Part shown: positions 15,885 through 23,341 of the stretch, piece by piece
Layout: each line of letters opens with the position of its first letter
How positions within the stretch are numbered: the first letter of the stretch is position 1
Source of the DNA: UBA1038 sp964481445
Lineage (GTDB): Bacteria; Bacillota; Clostridia; Christensenellales; Aristaeellaceae
Assembly (NCBI GenBank): GCA_964481445.1
Contig: CAYZTQ010000023.1
Location: forward strand, 1 to 23,341
Direction: 5' to 3'
Length of the DNA: 23,341 bases
Translations under genes and position numbers: made by a program
Notes under the pieces: generated by a model
The model's input: only the letters and a program-made list of their open reading frames with translations
What the model was told of the DNA's origin: nothing
The model's database searches: none

Positions 15885-16391
15885 ATGGCCAGGGATAAGA
15901 AAACAAACTTCAGGCAGATCGGCAGAGATTTGGCAGAACAGATGGGTTACGAGTTGGTTGAGGCCGGTATCGAAAAAGAAGGCGCCGGGCAGTACCTCCG
16001 GTTCTATCTGGACAGCGAAAAGGGCATCAGCCTGGACGACTGCGAGGCGTTCCATAAAAGGATTCAGCCGCTGGTAGAGGATGTGGATTATGATTTCCTT
16101 GAGGTATCCTCTCCCGGCATTGACAGGCCGATCAGAACCCCCGCTTACGCGGCCAAGGCGGTCGGTTTTCCGGCGGAGATTAAGCTGTATCGCCCTTTAA
16201 ACGGGCAGAAGCTGTTTACCGGCATTTTTCTGGGGCTGGATGATGAGGGGTATACCCTCGATGTGAATGGTGAGAAACTGCTTTTCCCCGTTAAGGAAGT
16301 GGCATTGGCCAGACGCATCATTGATGTAGAGAAAGAGCTCGCCATGGCGGACGAGACCGAGCAAACACAGGAGGAAACAAATGGGCAGTGA
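15885..16391 (+). CDS. rimP: Ribosome maturation factor RimP
   Basis: A 168-residue cytoplasmic factor needed for 30S subunit assembly. The N-terminal domain runs from about residue 10, with MGYELVEAGIEKEGAG, LRFYLDSEKGISLDDCEAF and VEVSSPGIDRP-like LEVSSPGIDRPIRT. The C-terminal SH3-like domain covers about 90-150 (LNGQKLFTGIFLGLDDEGYT). The tail after about 150 is acidic and glutamine/glutamate rich. The ATG at 15885 lacks a recognisable Shine-Dalgarno; the preceding bases read GAAACGAGTAA, which contrasts with most genes here. Its end overlaps nusA by 11 bases. RimP-NusA-InfB is one of the most conserved bacterial gene orders. Confidence 0.95.
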   Translation: MARDKKTNFRQIGRDLAEQMGYELVEAGIEKEGAGQYLRFYLDSEKGISLDDCEAFHKRIQPLVEDVDYDFLEVSSPGIDRPIRTPAYAAKAVGFPAEIKLYRPLNGQKLFTGIFLGLDDEGYTLDVNGEKLLFPVKEVALARRIIDVEKELAMADETEQTQEETNGQ

Positions 16392-17556
16392 TAAACTGGA
16401 TTTAATGGACGCGATTTCCATGCTGGCGCGTGAGAAGGATATTAATGAGGCTGTGCTGGTCGATACCATCGAAGAAGCGCTGAAGGTCGCCTATCGCCGC
16501 AACAATAAGGTTAACAGCGCGAACCTGAACCTGACCGCTCAGCTCAGTAAAAAAGACGGCGCGAAGCTTTATGCCCGCAAGACCGTGGCCGAAGCCGTGG
16601 AGGAGCCTGATCTCCAGATCAGTCTGGAAGAAGCGCTGAAGATCCGCAGCGATTATCAGATTGGCGACATTGTGGAAATAGATGTCACCCCGGCCGACTT
16701 TGGCCGTGTGGCCGCCCAGACTGCCAAGCAGATGCTTGTGCAGCGTATCCGTGAGGCTGAGCGCGGAAAAATCTATGACGAGTATATCGAAAAAGAGAAT
16801 GAGATCCTTACGGCCATCGTGCAGCGTGTAGAGCCTAAGGCTGTTTACGTGGAACTGGGCCGCACCGAAGGCGTGATGGAAGCAAGCGAGTTCATGCCCG
16901 GCGAAGAATACCGCGATGACGATCATATCAAGGTCTATGTGCTCAAGGTACACCGCTCCGGCCACGAATCCAGCCGTAACCCGCAGGTGTATGTCAGCCG
17001 CATCCATCCCGGGCTTGTGAAGCGCCTGTTTGAGATGGAAGTGCCTGAAATCGCCACGGGTCTTGTACAGATCAAGTCCATCGCCCGTGAGGCGGGCAGC
17101 AGGACAAAGATAGCTGTTTATTCGGTCGACCCCATGATCGACCCGGTTGGCGCCTGTGTCGGCCCTCGCGGCTCCCGCGTTGAAAACGTGGTGAAAGAGC
17201 TGAAGAACGAAAAAATCGACATTATCAAGTGGTCGGCCGATCCGGCGGAGTTTGTGGCCAACGCCCTGAACCCCGCGCACGTTGTCAGTGTGTTTATATC
17301 TGAAAGTGAGAAGATTTGCCGTGTGGTGGTGCCGGATGCCCAGCTTTCGCTTGCCATCGGCAAGGAAGGCCAGAACGCCCGGCTGGCCGCAAAACTGACG
17401 GGTTGGAAGATTGATATCAAGTCTGAAACCCAGGTGGCGGAGCTGATGCGCGAGCAGGGCATCAGCATGGATGATATCGCGCTGGAAGACCCATCCATGG
17501 GCATGGATTATGCCGGGTACGACGCCCAGTTGCCGACCGATACTGTCAATTACTGA
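16381..17556 (+). CDS. nusA: Transcription termination/antitermination factor NusA
   Basis: A 391-residue RNA polymerase-binding protein that controls pausing, intrinsic termination and antitermination. The N-terminal polymerase-binding domain covers about 1-125. The S1 domain follows (about 130-200: GKIYDEYIEKENEILTAIVQ is at its edge, then VYVELGRTEGVMEASEFMPGE). KH1 includes YSVDPMIDPVGACVGPRGSR and KH2 includes LAIGKEGQNARLAAKLTGW, each with the GxxG loop. The short C-terminus lacks the acidic repeats of the E. coli protein, as usual in Firmicutes. AGGAGG at 16369-16374 precedes the ATG. The structured leader upstream of rimP may be a site of NusA autocontrol. Confidence 0.97.
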   Translation: MGSDKLDLMDAISMLAREKDINEAVLVDTIEEALKVAYRRNNKVNSANLNLTAQLSKKDGAKLYARKTVAEAVEEPDLQISLEEALKIRSDYQIGDIVEIDVTPADFGRVAAQTAKQMLVQRIREAERGKIYDEYIEKENEILTAIVQRVEPKAVYVELGRTEGVMEASEFMPGEEYRDDDHIKVYVLKVHRSGHESSRNPQVYVSRIHPGLVKRLFEMEVPEIATGLVQIKSIAREAGSRTKIAVYSVDPMIDPVGACVGPRGSRVENVVKELKNEKIDIIKWSADPAEFVANALNPAHVVSVFISESEKICRVVVPDAQLSLAIGKEGQNARLAAKLTGWKIDIKSETQVAELMREQGISMDDIALEDPSMGMDYAGYDAQLPTDTVNY

Positions 17557-17573
17557 GAGGCAAGAGGTAAGGA

Positions 17574-17861
17574 ATGCCCAAGAAAATCCCCATGCGGATG
17601 TGCGTGGGCTGCAGGGAAATGAAACCCAAGAAAGAGCTGCTGCGGGTGGTGCGTTCTCCTGAAGGGGAAGTTTCCATTGACCCGGGCGGCAAGAAGTCCG
17701 GCCGCGGCGCCTATGTGTGCAATCAGGAAGCCTGCCTGATGCGGGCCATCAAACAGCGCCAGCTGGACAGGGCGCTTGAAGTTACCCTGAGCGCGGAATT
17801 GACGCAGCAGCTGACAGAGGCTTTCAAGGGGCTGCCCAAACCGGGGCCTGACAATGGATGA
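17574..17861 (+). CDS. ylxR: YlxR/RnpM family RNA-binding protein
   Basis: A 95-residue basic protein found next to nusA throughout Firmicutes. The family fold starts with MRMCVGCREMKPKKELLRVV; the C10-x2-C13-R motif is typical. It continues with a glycine-rich GGKKSGRGAYVC segment and a C-terminal helix with LDRAL. Recent work on the family names it RnpM, a modulator of RNase P activity; nucleoid or regulatory roles have also been suggested for YlxR. The ATG at 17574 is preceded by AGAGGTAAGG. The stop overlaps the next gene by eight bases. Confidence 0.93.
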   Translation: MPKKIPMRMCVGCREMKPKKELLRVVRSPEGEVSIDPGGKKSGRGAYVCNQEACLMRAIKQRQLDRALEVTLSAELTQQLTEAFKGLPKPGPDNG

Positions 17862-18174
17862 GAAGAAGCTGAGCGGTCTTCTCGGGCTGGCGCTTCGCGC
17901 AGGGCAGGCTAAAATCGGGACAGGTCGGGCGCTGGACGCGCTGCGCGCCGGGAAAGCGGGACTGATCCTGCTGGATGAGAGGGCTTCGGACAATACCAGA
18001 AAGCGTTTTGAGGATTCCTGCAGGTTTTATGCGGTGGCATGCTGTGTTTTGCCGCCGAATCTGATCGGGCGTTCCGTCGGGAAGGAAGATACCATGGCGG
18101 TCGCGCTGCTGAAAGGCGGCATGGCTGAAACATTGCTCGGCTTGTGCCGCGGCGATATAATCAAAAGCGAATGA
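17854..18174 (+). CDS. ylxQ: YlxQ, L7Ae-family RNA-binding protein
   Basis: A 106-residue protein with the L7Ae/L30e fold, predicted to bind kink-turn RNA. It begins KKLSGLLGLALRAGQAKIGTGRALDALRAG-like (opening shown in part), then the AGLILLDERASDNTRKRFED strand and helix. SVGKEDTMAVALLKGGMAETL follows as the typical L7Ae C-terminal region. It is normally located between ylxR and infB, as here. The ATG at 17854 lies inside the end of ylxR with only a weak GGGG ribosome site, so translation is probably coupled. The role in the operon is not well defined; an auxiliary ribosomal or RNase P-related role is only suggested by context. Confidence 0.92.
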   Translation: MDEKKLSGLLGLALRAGQAKIGTGRALDALRAGKAGLILLDERASDNTRKRFEDSCRFYAVACCVLPPNLIGRSVGKEDTMAVALLKGGMAETLLGLCRGDIIKSE

Positions 18175-18198
18175 TACATTGCGGAGGACAGGGGCTTA

Positions 18199-21021
18199 AT
18201 GACAAAGGTCAGACTTAAAGAAGTCACCAAAGAACTTAATCAGACGGCGGGGATGATTCTATCCGAGATGGAGCGCATGAAGCGCAATACGGATATGATT
18301 ATTCAGGCGCTGCGTCAGCAGGAGAGCCAGTTCCTCCGCCAGGAGGAAGAAGAGCGGCAGCGTGTGCGTCTGGAGCAGCAGCAGCAGCTGATTCAGCAGC
18401 AGGTCAAGGCTTGGACCATGCCCGATGACGAAAACGAGCTTCGGGATGAGCCTGCTGCGCAGGAGTCTCCCGTTCAGCATTCCGCTGCCGCGCCGCAAGC
18501 GCCTGCTGCGCAGGAGGGAGTTGCCGCCGCCTCTGACGAAAGCCCTGTTCAGTCTGCGGCTGCTGAAGAAAAATCTTCCGAACCAGCGACTGAGGCTCAT
18601 CCGGCATCGGTTGTCTCCGCAGACAGCTCAGCAAATGCGTCTGAACCGGCTGTGCCACAGCCTGTTCAGACGCAGCGTCCGCCGGTTCAGAGCGCTCAGA
18701 GATTTGGGCGTCCAGCTTCCGGTGCGCAGCAGTATGGCCGTCCCGCACCCGGCGCGCAGCAGTATGGCCGCCCGGCTCCCGGCTCTCAGCAGTATGGGCG
18801 TCCGACTCCCGGCTCTCAGCAGTACGGGCGTCCGGCTCCCGGCTCTCAGCAGTACGGCCGCCCGGCTCCCGGCGCTCAGCAGTACGGCCGCCCGGCTCCC
18901 GGCGCGCAGCAGTATGGGCGTCCGGCTTTCGGCGCGCAGCAGTATGGGCGTCCGGCTCCCGGTGCGCAGCAGTACGGCCGCCCGGCATCCGGCGGCCCGC
19001 GCGGCGGTGGCCGGGGAGCGATGGCAAAGCCGGTCATTGACGATGTGCAGCTGCCGCTGGGTAAAGAGCGCGTCAGTAATTATGACCCGAATAAAAAGAA
19101 CTATAACCGTCAGCATGATCCGGAGCGCGTGAGCCGCAACAAGCGTCAGCAGGCCCGCAATAACATCATGATGAATGACGATGAGACGGTACGCGGCGGC
19201 AGACGCGCGAGGACGAAAAAGCCCTCTGCACAGCAGATGATGGCCCCGATCAAGATTGAAAAGGCCTTCATGACAGCGGAAACGATCACCGTCAAGGATC
19301 TGACTGAGCGCATTGGCCGTCCGGCTGGTGAAATTCTCAAAAAGCTGCTGCTGCTTGGCAACCTTGCCAATATCAACAGCGAGATGGACTTTGACACGGC
19401 TTCTCTGGTCAGCGCCGAGTTCGGGGTTGAGCTGGAGCTGAAGCTTGATAAGACGGCGGAGGATGTACTCAGCGAATCTGCCGGGGTCGAGGACGAGGAG
19501 AAGGATCTGCAGCCGCGTCCCCCTGTTATCACCATCATGGGTCATGTTGACCATGGCAAAACTTCGCTGCTTGACTATATCCGCAACGCGCATGTGACCA
19601 AGTCTGAGGCGGGTGGCATCACCCAGCATATCGGCGCGTATTCTGTGACGGTCAAGGGTGAAGTGATCACCTTCCTCGATACGCCCGGTCACGAGGCGTT
19701 TACTGCGATGCGCGCCCGCGGCGCTCAGGCGACCGATATCGCGGTGCTTGTCGTGGCGGCGGATGATGGCGTGATGCCTCAGACGGTGGAAGCCATCAAC
19801 CACGCCAAGGCGGCTGATGTGCCGATTATCGTTGCCATCAACAAGATGGATAAGCCTACGGCCAACCCGGATCGTATCATGCAGGATTTGACCAACTACA
19901 ACCTGGTTGCGGAAGAGTGGGGCGGCGATGTCATCATGGTGCCTGTCAGCGCGCTGACAGGGGATGGCGTTGATAAGCTGCTTGATATGATTCTGCTTCA
20001 GGCCGAAGTGATGCAGCTGCGCGCCAACCCCGACCGAAAGGCGCAGGGTGTCATCATTGAGGCTAAGCTGGATAAGAGCCGCGGGCCTCTGGCTACGGTG
20101 CTGCTGCAGAACGGTACCCTGCATATTGGCGACAGCATTGTTGCCGGTATGGCTTCCGGCCGTGTGCGTGCCATGCAGAACGACAAGGGAGAGCGTGTGA
20201 CGAGCGCCGGCCCCTCCATGCCGGTTGAAATCTCCGGCTTCAACGATGTTCCATCCGCAGGCGACGAGATGGTGGCGGTTGACGACGAGAAGCTGACCCG
20301 TCAGGTTGCCGAAGAGCGCAGGGATAAGGAGCGCGAGCAGCGCGTTCTGGCTTCATCCAAGGTAACGCTTGATAACCTCTTTGACAATATCTCGGAGGGC
20401 AAAGTGGAAACGCTGAACCTGATTGTTAAAGCAGACGTTCAGGGCTCAGTGGAAGCTGTGCGTCAGGCGCTTGAGAAGCTCTCCAGCGAAAAGGTCAAGA
20501 TTCGCGTTCTGCATGCCGGCGTAGGCGCTATCACCAAGGATGATGTCAACCTTGCGACGGCCTTTAATGCCATCATCATCGGCTTTAATATCAGGCCGGA
20601 CAGCAATGCCCGTGAGATGGCCGAAAAGGAAGAAGTGGATATCCGCCTCTACCGAGTCATCTATCAGGCGATTGAGGACATCGAGAAGGCCATGAAGGGC
20701 CTGCTGGAGCCCGTGTACAAAGAAAACCTGCTGGGCCACGCGGAAGTGCGCAACGTATTCCGTATCACAGGGGCCGGTACTATTGCCGGCTGCTATGTGA
20801 CCGACGGCAAGTTGCAGCGCAACGCCTCTGTACGGCTTCTGCGTGATAACGTGGTTGTGTTTGAAGGCAAGCTGTCATCGCTCAAACGCTTCAAGGACGA
20901 TGCCAGGGAAGTCGCTTCCGGCTACGAGTGCGGCGCCGGGCTTGACGGATACAATGATATCAAGGAGCGCGACATCATCGAGTGCTACGTTATGGAAGAG
21001 GTGGAGGACTCTAATGCCTAG
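18199..21021 (+). CDS. infB: Translation initiation factor IF-2 with repeat-rich N-terminus
   Basis: A 940-residue GTPase bringing initiator tRNA to the 30S subunit and promoting subunit joining. Residues 1-50 look like a first IF2_N-type segment. A Q/E-rich coiled coil covers about 35-75, an Ala/Pro-rich disordered stretch about 85-165, and nine tandem decapeptides about 175-264. A canonical IF2_N module follows near 360-410. The G domain has GHVDHGKT at 448-455, DTPGH at 494-498 and NKMD at 548-551. Beta-barrel and C-terminal tRNA-binding domains follow to the end (KADVQGSVEAV, NIRPDSNA). The protein is longer than many Clostridia IF2 proteins, mainly through the repeat. GGAGG at 18183-18187 lies 11 bases before the ATG, a long spacing. 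Confidence 0.97.
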   Translation: MTKVRLKEVTKELNQTAGMILSEMERMKRNTDMIIQALRQQESQFLRQEEEERQRVRLEQQQQLIQQQVKAWTMPDDENELRDEPAAQESPVQHSAAAPQAPAAQEGVAAASDESPVQSAAAEEKSSEPATEAHPASVVSADSSANASEPAVPQPVQTQRPPVQSAQRFGRPASGAQQYGRPAPGAQQYGRPAPGSQQYGRPTPGSQQYGRPAPGSQQYGRPAPGAQQYGRPAPGAQQYGRPAFGAQQYGRPAPGAQQYGRPASGGPRGGGRGAMAKPVIDDVQLPLGKERVSNYDPNKKNYNRQHDPERVSRNKRQQARNNIMMNDDETVRGGRRARTKKPSAQQMMAPIKIEKAFMTAETITVKDLTERIGRPAGEILKKLLLLGNLANINSEMDFDTASLVSAEFGVELELKLDKTAEDVLSESAGVEDEEKDLQPRPPVITIMGHVDHGKTSLLDYIRNAHVTKSEAGGITQHIGAYSVTVKGEVITFLDTPGHEAFTAMRARGAQATDIAVLVVAADDGVMPQTVEAINHAKAADVPIIVAINKMDKPTANPDRIMQDLTNYNLVAEEWGGDVIMVPVSALTGDGVDKLLDMILLQAEVMQLRANPDRKAQGVIIEAKLDKSRGPLATVLLQNGTLHIGDSIVAGMASGRVRAMQNDKGERVTSAGPSMPVEISGFNDVPSAGDEMVAVDDEKLTRQVAEERRDKEREQRVLASSKVTLDNLFDNISEGKVETLNLIVKADVQGSVEAVRQALEKLSSEKVKIRVLHAGVGAITKDDVNLATAFNAIIIGFNIRPDSNAREMAEKEEVDIRLYRVIYQAIEDIEKAMKGLLEPVYKENLLGHAEVRNVFRITGAGTIAGCYVTDGKLQRNASVRLLRDNVVVFEGKLSSLKRFKDDAREVASGYECGAGLDGYNDIKERDIIECYVMEEVEDSNA
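18721..18990 (+). repeat. Nine tandem 30-bp repeats inside infB
   Basis: Nine head-to-tail 30-base units, in frame, each coding G-[A/S]-Q-Q-Y-G-R-P-[A/T]-[P/F/S]. A half unit (FGRPAS, from about 18703) precedes them, and a glycine/arginine-rich GGPRGGGRGAM segment follows. Most differences between units are silent (TAT/TAC, GGC/GGG, CGT/CGC), with a few Ala/Ser, Ala/Thr and Pro/Phe changes. Such an array can gain or lose units by slippage or recombination without breaking the frame. Confidence 0.95.
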
Positions 21022-21391
21022 TTTCCGCAACGATCGGATTCAGGAGGAAATGAAGCGCGAAATCGATAAAATCATTCGCGATGAGCTTTCCGATCCCCGG
21101 CTGAAGAAAGGTACGCTCTCCATTACGCGTGTGGATGTCACCCGCGATCTTAGCTATGCCAGGGTATATGTCAGTGTGCTTGAGGACGGGATGAAGGCAG
21201 ATATCCTGAAAGCCCTCAAGTCCGCTGCCGGTTTTATTCGCCGCGAGCTGATGCGGGGAATGAACCTGCGCTATACGCCAGAGCTGCAGTTTATTGAAGA
21301 CAATAATATCGCCTACGGCATTCACATCAATGAGATATTAAAACAAGTCAGCGCGGGGGAGGGCCCGGTGCGTGAACAGGACGAAGAATAG
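21014..21391 (+). CDS. rbfA: Ribosome-binding factor A
   Basis: A 125-residue KH-fold protein that helps 16S rRNA 5'-end maturation and late 30S assembly. Typical segments are RNDRIQEEMKREIDKIIRDE, DPRLKKGTLSITRVDVTRDL, ARVYVSVL and the C-terminal LRYTPELQFIEDNNIAYGIH. The ATG at 21014 overlaps the end of infB by eight bases and has GGAGG at 21003-21007 as ribosome site. A longer upstream reading in the same frame lies inside infB and has no family similarity. The downstream nrnA begins 20 bases before this gene's stop. Confidence 0.96.
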   Translation: MPSFRNDRIQEEMKREIDKIIRDELSDPRLKKGTLSITRVDVTRDLSYARVYVSVLEDGMKADILKALKSAAGFIRRELMRGMNLRYTPELQFIEDNNIAYGIHINEILKQVSAGEGPVREQDEE

Positions 21392-22355
21392 CCTACAATT
21401 TCAAGAAATACTGGATTTAATCCGGCAGGCGCAGAAGGTGGTCATCTGTACCCATCTTGCGCCGGATGGCGACGCGTTGGGGTCTATGCTGGCGCTGGCT
21501 TCACTGGTAAAGCGCTTTGACAAACCCGTGACGATGATCTGCCATGACAGGGTTCCCGCTTATCTGCGCTTTTTGCCCGGCTGTGAAGAAATCAGGCGTC
21601 CTGCCGAGGCAGCGGGCGAACAATTTGATTTGGCGCTTTCCATCGACGCTTCCGATCTGAAGCGGCTCGGTGACAGCGCCGTGGTGTTCAGCGCAGCCGG
21701 AACGCGTGTGCAGATGGATCACCATAAGACCAACGACCGCTTTGCGGACTATAATCTTGTTTTGGATGAACTGCCCGCCTCGGGCAGCCTGATGTGCCGC
21801 ATGATGGAAGCGGCGGGCCTTGAGTTGACGCAAAATGAGGCGATTTGCCTGTATTCGGCCATTACGACAGATACGGGAAATCTGTGTTTCGGCAGCGTCA
21901 GCGACGAAACCTTTGAGCAGCTGGCCGCTTTGATGAGGGCAGGCCTTCCCCTTGTCGAAACGGCAAGAAGCCTGCACCTGATGCGTGAGAAAGAGCAGGT
22001 TTTGATGCTCGGCCGGGCGCTTAAATCTCTGCAGTTTTTCGCGGATGGGCGGCTTTCCATGATGAAGCTGACCCGGAAAGACTATGAGGAATGCGGGGCT
22101 GACATCAGCCATACGGATAAAATTGTCAACTATGGCCTCTATCTGCCCGGCGTGCAGATTGCCTGCCTTGCCCATGAGATGGAGGACGGCGTCAAAGTCA
22201 GCCTGCGGAGCATTGCTCCGCGCGAGGTATCCGGCATTGCACTCTCATTTGGCGGCGGTGGGCATGCGCAGGCGGCCGGGTGCAGCATTCATCAGCCGCT
22301 TGAAAGTGCCATGGATATGGTGCGCGAAGCGGCGGAGAGAGAACTGAATACATGA
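21372..22355 (+). CDS. nrnA: DHH/DHHA1 phosphoesterase, NrnA-type nanoRNase/pAp phosphatase
   Basis: A 327-residue phosphoesterase. NrnA enzymes degrade two- to five-base RNA fragments, and many also hydrolyse 3',5'-bisphosphoadenosine (pAp). The DHH domain has THLAPDGDALGS with H28, D32 and D34, then IDASD, the hallmark MDHHKTN and TTDTGNLCF. The DHHA1 domain near the C-terminus ends with FGGGGHAQAAGCSI. These metal and substrate residues are all present, so the enzyme should be active. The start is GTG at 21372, inside the end of rbfA, with GGGGGAGGG at 21356-21364 as ribosome site. Its stop overlaps the truB start (ATGA). The position between rbfA and truB is common in Firmicutes. Some relatives act on cyclic dinucleotide products, which cannot be excluded. 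Confidence 0.92.
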   Translation: MNRTKNSLQFQEILDLIRQAQKVVICTHLAPDGDALGSMLALASLVKRFDKPVTMICHDRVPAYLRFLPGCEEIRRPAEAAGEQFDLALSIDASDLKRLGDSAVVFSAAGTRVQMDHHKTNDRFADYNLVLDELPASGSLMCRMMEAAGLELTQNEAICLYSAITTDTGNLCFGSVSDETFEQLAALMRAGLPLVETARSLHLMREKEQVLMLGRALKSLQFFADGRLSMMKLTRKDYEECGADISHTDKIVNYGLYLPGVQIACLAHEMEDGVKVSLRSIAPREVSGIALSFGGGGHAQAAGCSIHQPLESAMDMVREAAERELNT

Positions 22356-23260
22356 ATGGCATCATTAATCTTTTGAAACCGCCCTGCCTGTCATCGGCTC
22401 AGGCGGTTTCTTTTGTTAAGAGACTGACCGGCCAGAAGACTGGCCATGCTGGGACGCTGGATCCGGAAGCCTGCGGCGTGCTGCCTGTTATGGTCGGCAA
22501 AGCGACCGCTCTGTTTGATTATATTGCCGAACACCATAAAGTGTATGTTGCTGAAATCGCGTTCGGCACAGCGACGGATACACAGGATGCCACGGGCCGG
22601 GTGATCGACCGCGGAACCAACTATCCCAACGCCGACAGGCTGAGAAGCGTGATTGACCGCCTCAAGGGGGATGTGCTGCAGGTTCCTCCGCAGTATTCCG
22701 CGCTCAAGCGCGACGGCAAGCCGATGTACGAGCTGGTCCGCGCCGGGCAGGCGCCTGAGCTTTCCGCAAGAACGGTAAATATTGAGAGCATTCATCTGCT
22801 GGAAGAAAGACCGTGCCATGCCTTTTTGCTGCGTGTTTTTTGCGGCAAAGGGACTTATATTCGCACCCTGTGCCATGATATCGGTAAATTGGCGGGCTGC
22901 CCTGCTCACATGCGCCTTTTGATCAGAGAGCAAACCGGTCCTTTTCGCATCGAAAACGCAATCACCATGGAAGAATTTGAACATGCTGTAAACCGGAACG
23001 GGCAGTACAGCCCCTGGCTGCTCAGCATGGAAGACGCAGTCAGGCATTTGCCGCAGCTTGTTCTGAACGCCGCGCTTTGGAAGCCCTGCGTCAACGGCGT
23101 AGCGCTCGAACCGGACGAGGCCCTCGGCGGGAAGGAGTTGCTCGAAGGGGAAACTGCGGTTCTGTACTGCCGGAATACCTTGATCGGGCTGTATAAAAGG
23201 CGCGCCGGAAAGCTGAGAATCAAGACCATGCTGCTTGATGTGCGGAACACTGACGCATAG
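22352..23260 (+). CDS. truB: tRNA pseudouridine-55 synthase
   Basis: A 302-residue enzyme forming pseudouridine at position 55 in the T-loop of tRNAs. The N-terminus reads MNGIINLLKPPCLSSAQAV, followed by KTGHAGTLDPEACGVLPV with the catalytic aspartate D37. Later YVAEIAFGTATDTQDATG, QVPPQYSALKRDGKPMYELVRAG and CGKGTYIRTLCHDIG are family motifs for the tRNA-binding cleft. The C-terminal about 80 residues form a less conserved PUA-like domain. The ATG at 22352 overlaps the nrnA stop. No terminator follows within 20 bases, so transcription probably continues into the next gene. Confidence 0.96.
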   Translation: MNGIINLLKPPCLSSAQAVSFVKRLTGQKTGHAGTLDPEACGVLPVMVGKATALFDYIAEHHKVYVAEIAFGTATDTQDATGRVIDRGTNYPNADRLRSVIDRLKGDVLQVPPQYSALKRDGKPMYELVRAGQAPELSARTVNIESIHLLEERPCHAFLLRVFCGKGTYIRTLCHDIGKLAGCPAHMRLLIREQTGPFRIENAITMEEFEHAVNRNGQYSPWLLSMEDAVRHLPQLVLNAALWKPCVNGVALEPDEALGGKELLEGETAVLYCRNTLIGLYKRRAGKLRIKTMLLDVRNTDA

Positions 23261-23281
23261 GTCAAGCGTGATTTCCTGAAG

Positions 23282-23341
23282 ATGCTTTGGTATAAGGCGT
23301 TGACGCGGTTCGCGGCAATGAGACGGAAGATTCCTGCCATA
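23282..23341 (+). CDS. Start of a downstream gene, possibly ribF (partial)
   Basis: An open frame begins with ATG at 23282 and continues to the window end (20 codons: MLWYKALTRFAAMRRKIPAI). In most Firmicutes truB is followed by ribF, the bifunctional riboflavin kinase/FAD synthetase. The stretch would suit the residues just before its FDGVH-containing nucleotide-binding strand. A second in-frame ATG at 23318 is an alternative start. The ribosome site is weak (CTGAAG next to the ATG). There is too little sequence to confirm identity; the assignment rests on context. Confidence 0.4.
   Translation, partial: MLWYKALTRFAAMRRKIPAI

Noticed and set aside
15769..16077. A 102-codon plus-strand frame starting in the rimP leader and running into rimP
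   Set aside because: It overlaps the structured leader and rimP in another frame, has a TTG start without ribosome site and has no family resemblance. A leader peptide within it from the ATG at 15829 has no stop before rimP.
18721..18990. Regular 30-bp repeats as a possible CRISPR array
   Set aside because: Units are directly adjacent with no spacers and are in frame within IF2, so they are protein-coding tandem repeats.
18628..20124. A 498-codon minus-strand open frame antisense to infB, including repeats
   Set aside because: Its repeat is simply the complement of the IF2 repeat, and the rest is antisense to the IF2 G domain.

Overview
The window is a dense, entirely plus-strand housekeeping region, most likely from an anaerobic Clostridia-type Firmicute of moderately high GC. 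The grounds are a full-length Gram-positive PolC replicase, an Rnf ion-pumping complex, MEP-pathway isoprenoid genes, and the conserved rimP-nusA-ylxR-ylxQ-infB-rbfA-nrnA-truB order. Strong GGAGG-type ribosome sites and frequent TTG/GTG starts also fit. An order such as Christensenellales or Oscillospirales is plausible but is only my inference. No stretch over 300 bases lacks a gene; the longest gap is the 195-base polC-rimP interval. I see no tRNA, rRNA, insertion sequence, CRISPR array or phage gene.

Region 1 (1-4680): the 3' end of an FMN-binding-domain gene, then rnfC, rnfD, rnfE, rnfA and rnfB, tightly coupled and closed by a perfect hairpin terminator. RnfG, usually between D and E, is absent there; the truncated upstream gene may be its displaced counterpart. 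Together these subunits would couple ferredoxin oxidation and NAD reduction to ion export.

Region 2 (4700-5701): a secreted or membrane-anchored LytR-CpsA-Psr (LCP) protein, expected to transfer undecaprenyl-linked glycopolymers to the cell wall.

Region 3 (5685-15689): a near-consensus promoter in the end of the LCP gene drives frr, a small PASTA-like gene, uppS, cdsA, dxr, rseP, ispG and polC. It combines ribosome recycling, isoprenoid precursor and lipid-carrier synthesis (dxr, ispG, uppS), phospholipid synthesis (cdsA), intramembrane proteolysis (rseP) and DNA replication (polC). Several stop and start codons overlap.

Region 4 (15730-23341): an extended -10 promoter and a structured leader with a terminator-like basal stem precede rimP, nusA, ylxR, ylxQ, infB, rbfA, nrnA, truB and probably the start of ribF. 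These genes serve 30S maturation, transcription elongation and termination, translation initiation, nanoRNA turnover and tRNA pseudouridylation.

No wholly new multi-gene system is evident. The items most worth a second look are the nested-hairpin rimP leader, the small PASTA-like gene between frr and uppS, nine 30-bp repeats in the IF2 N-terminus, and the non-standard Rnf gene order with an atypical flavin-attachment motif.
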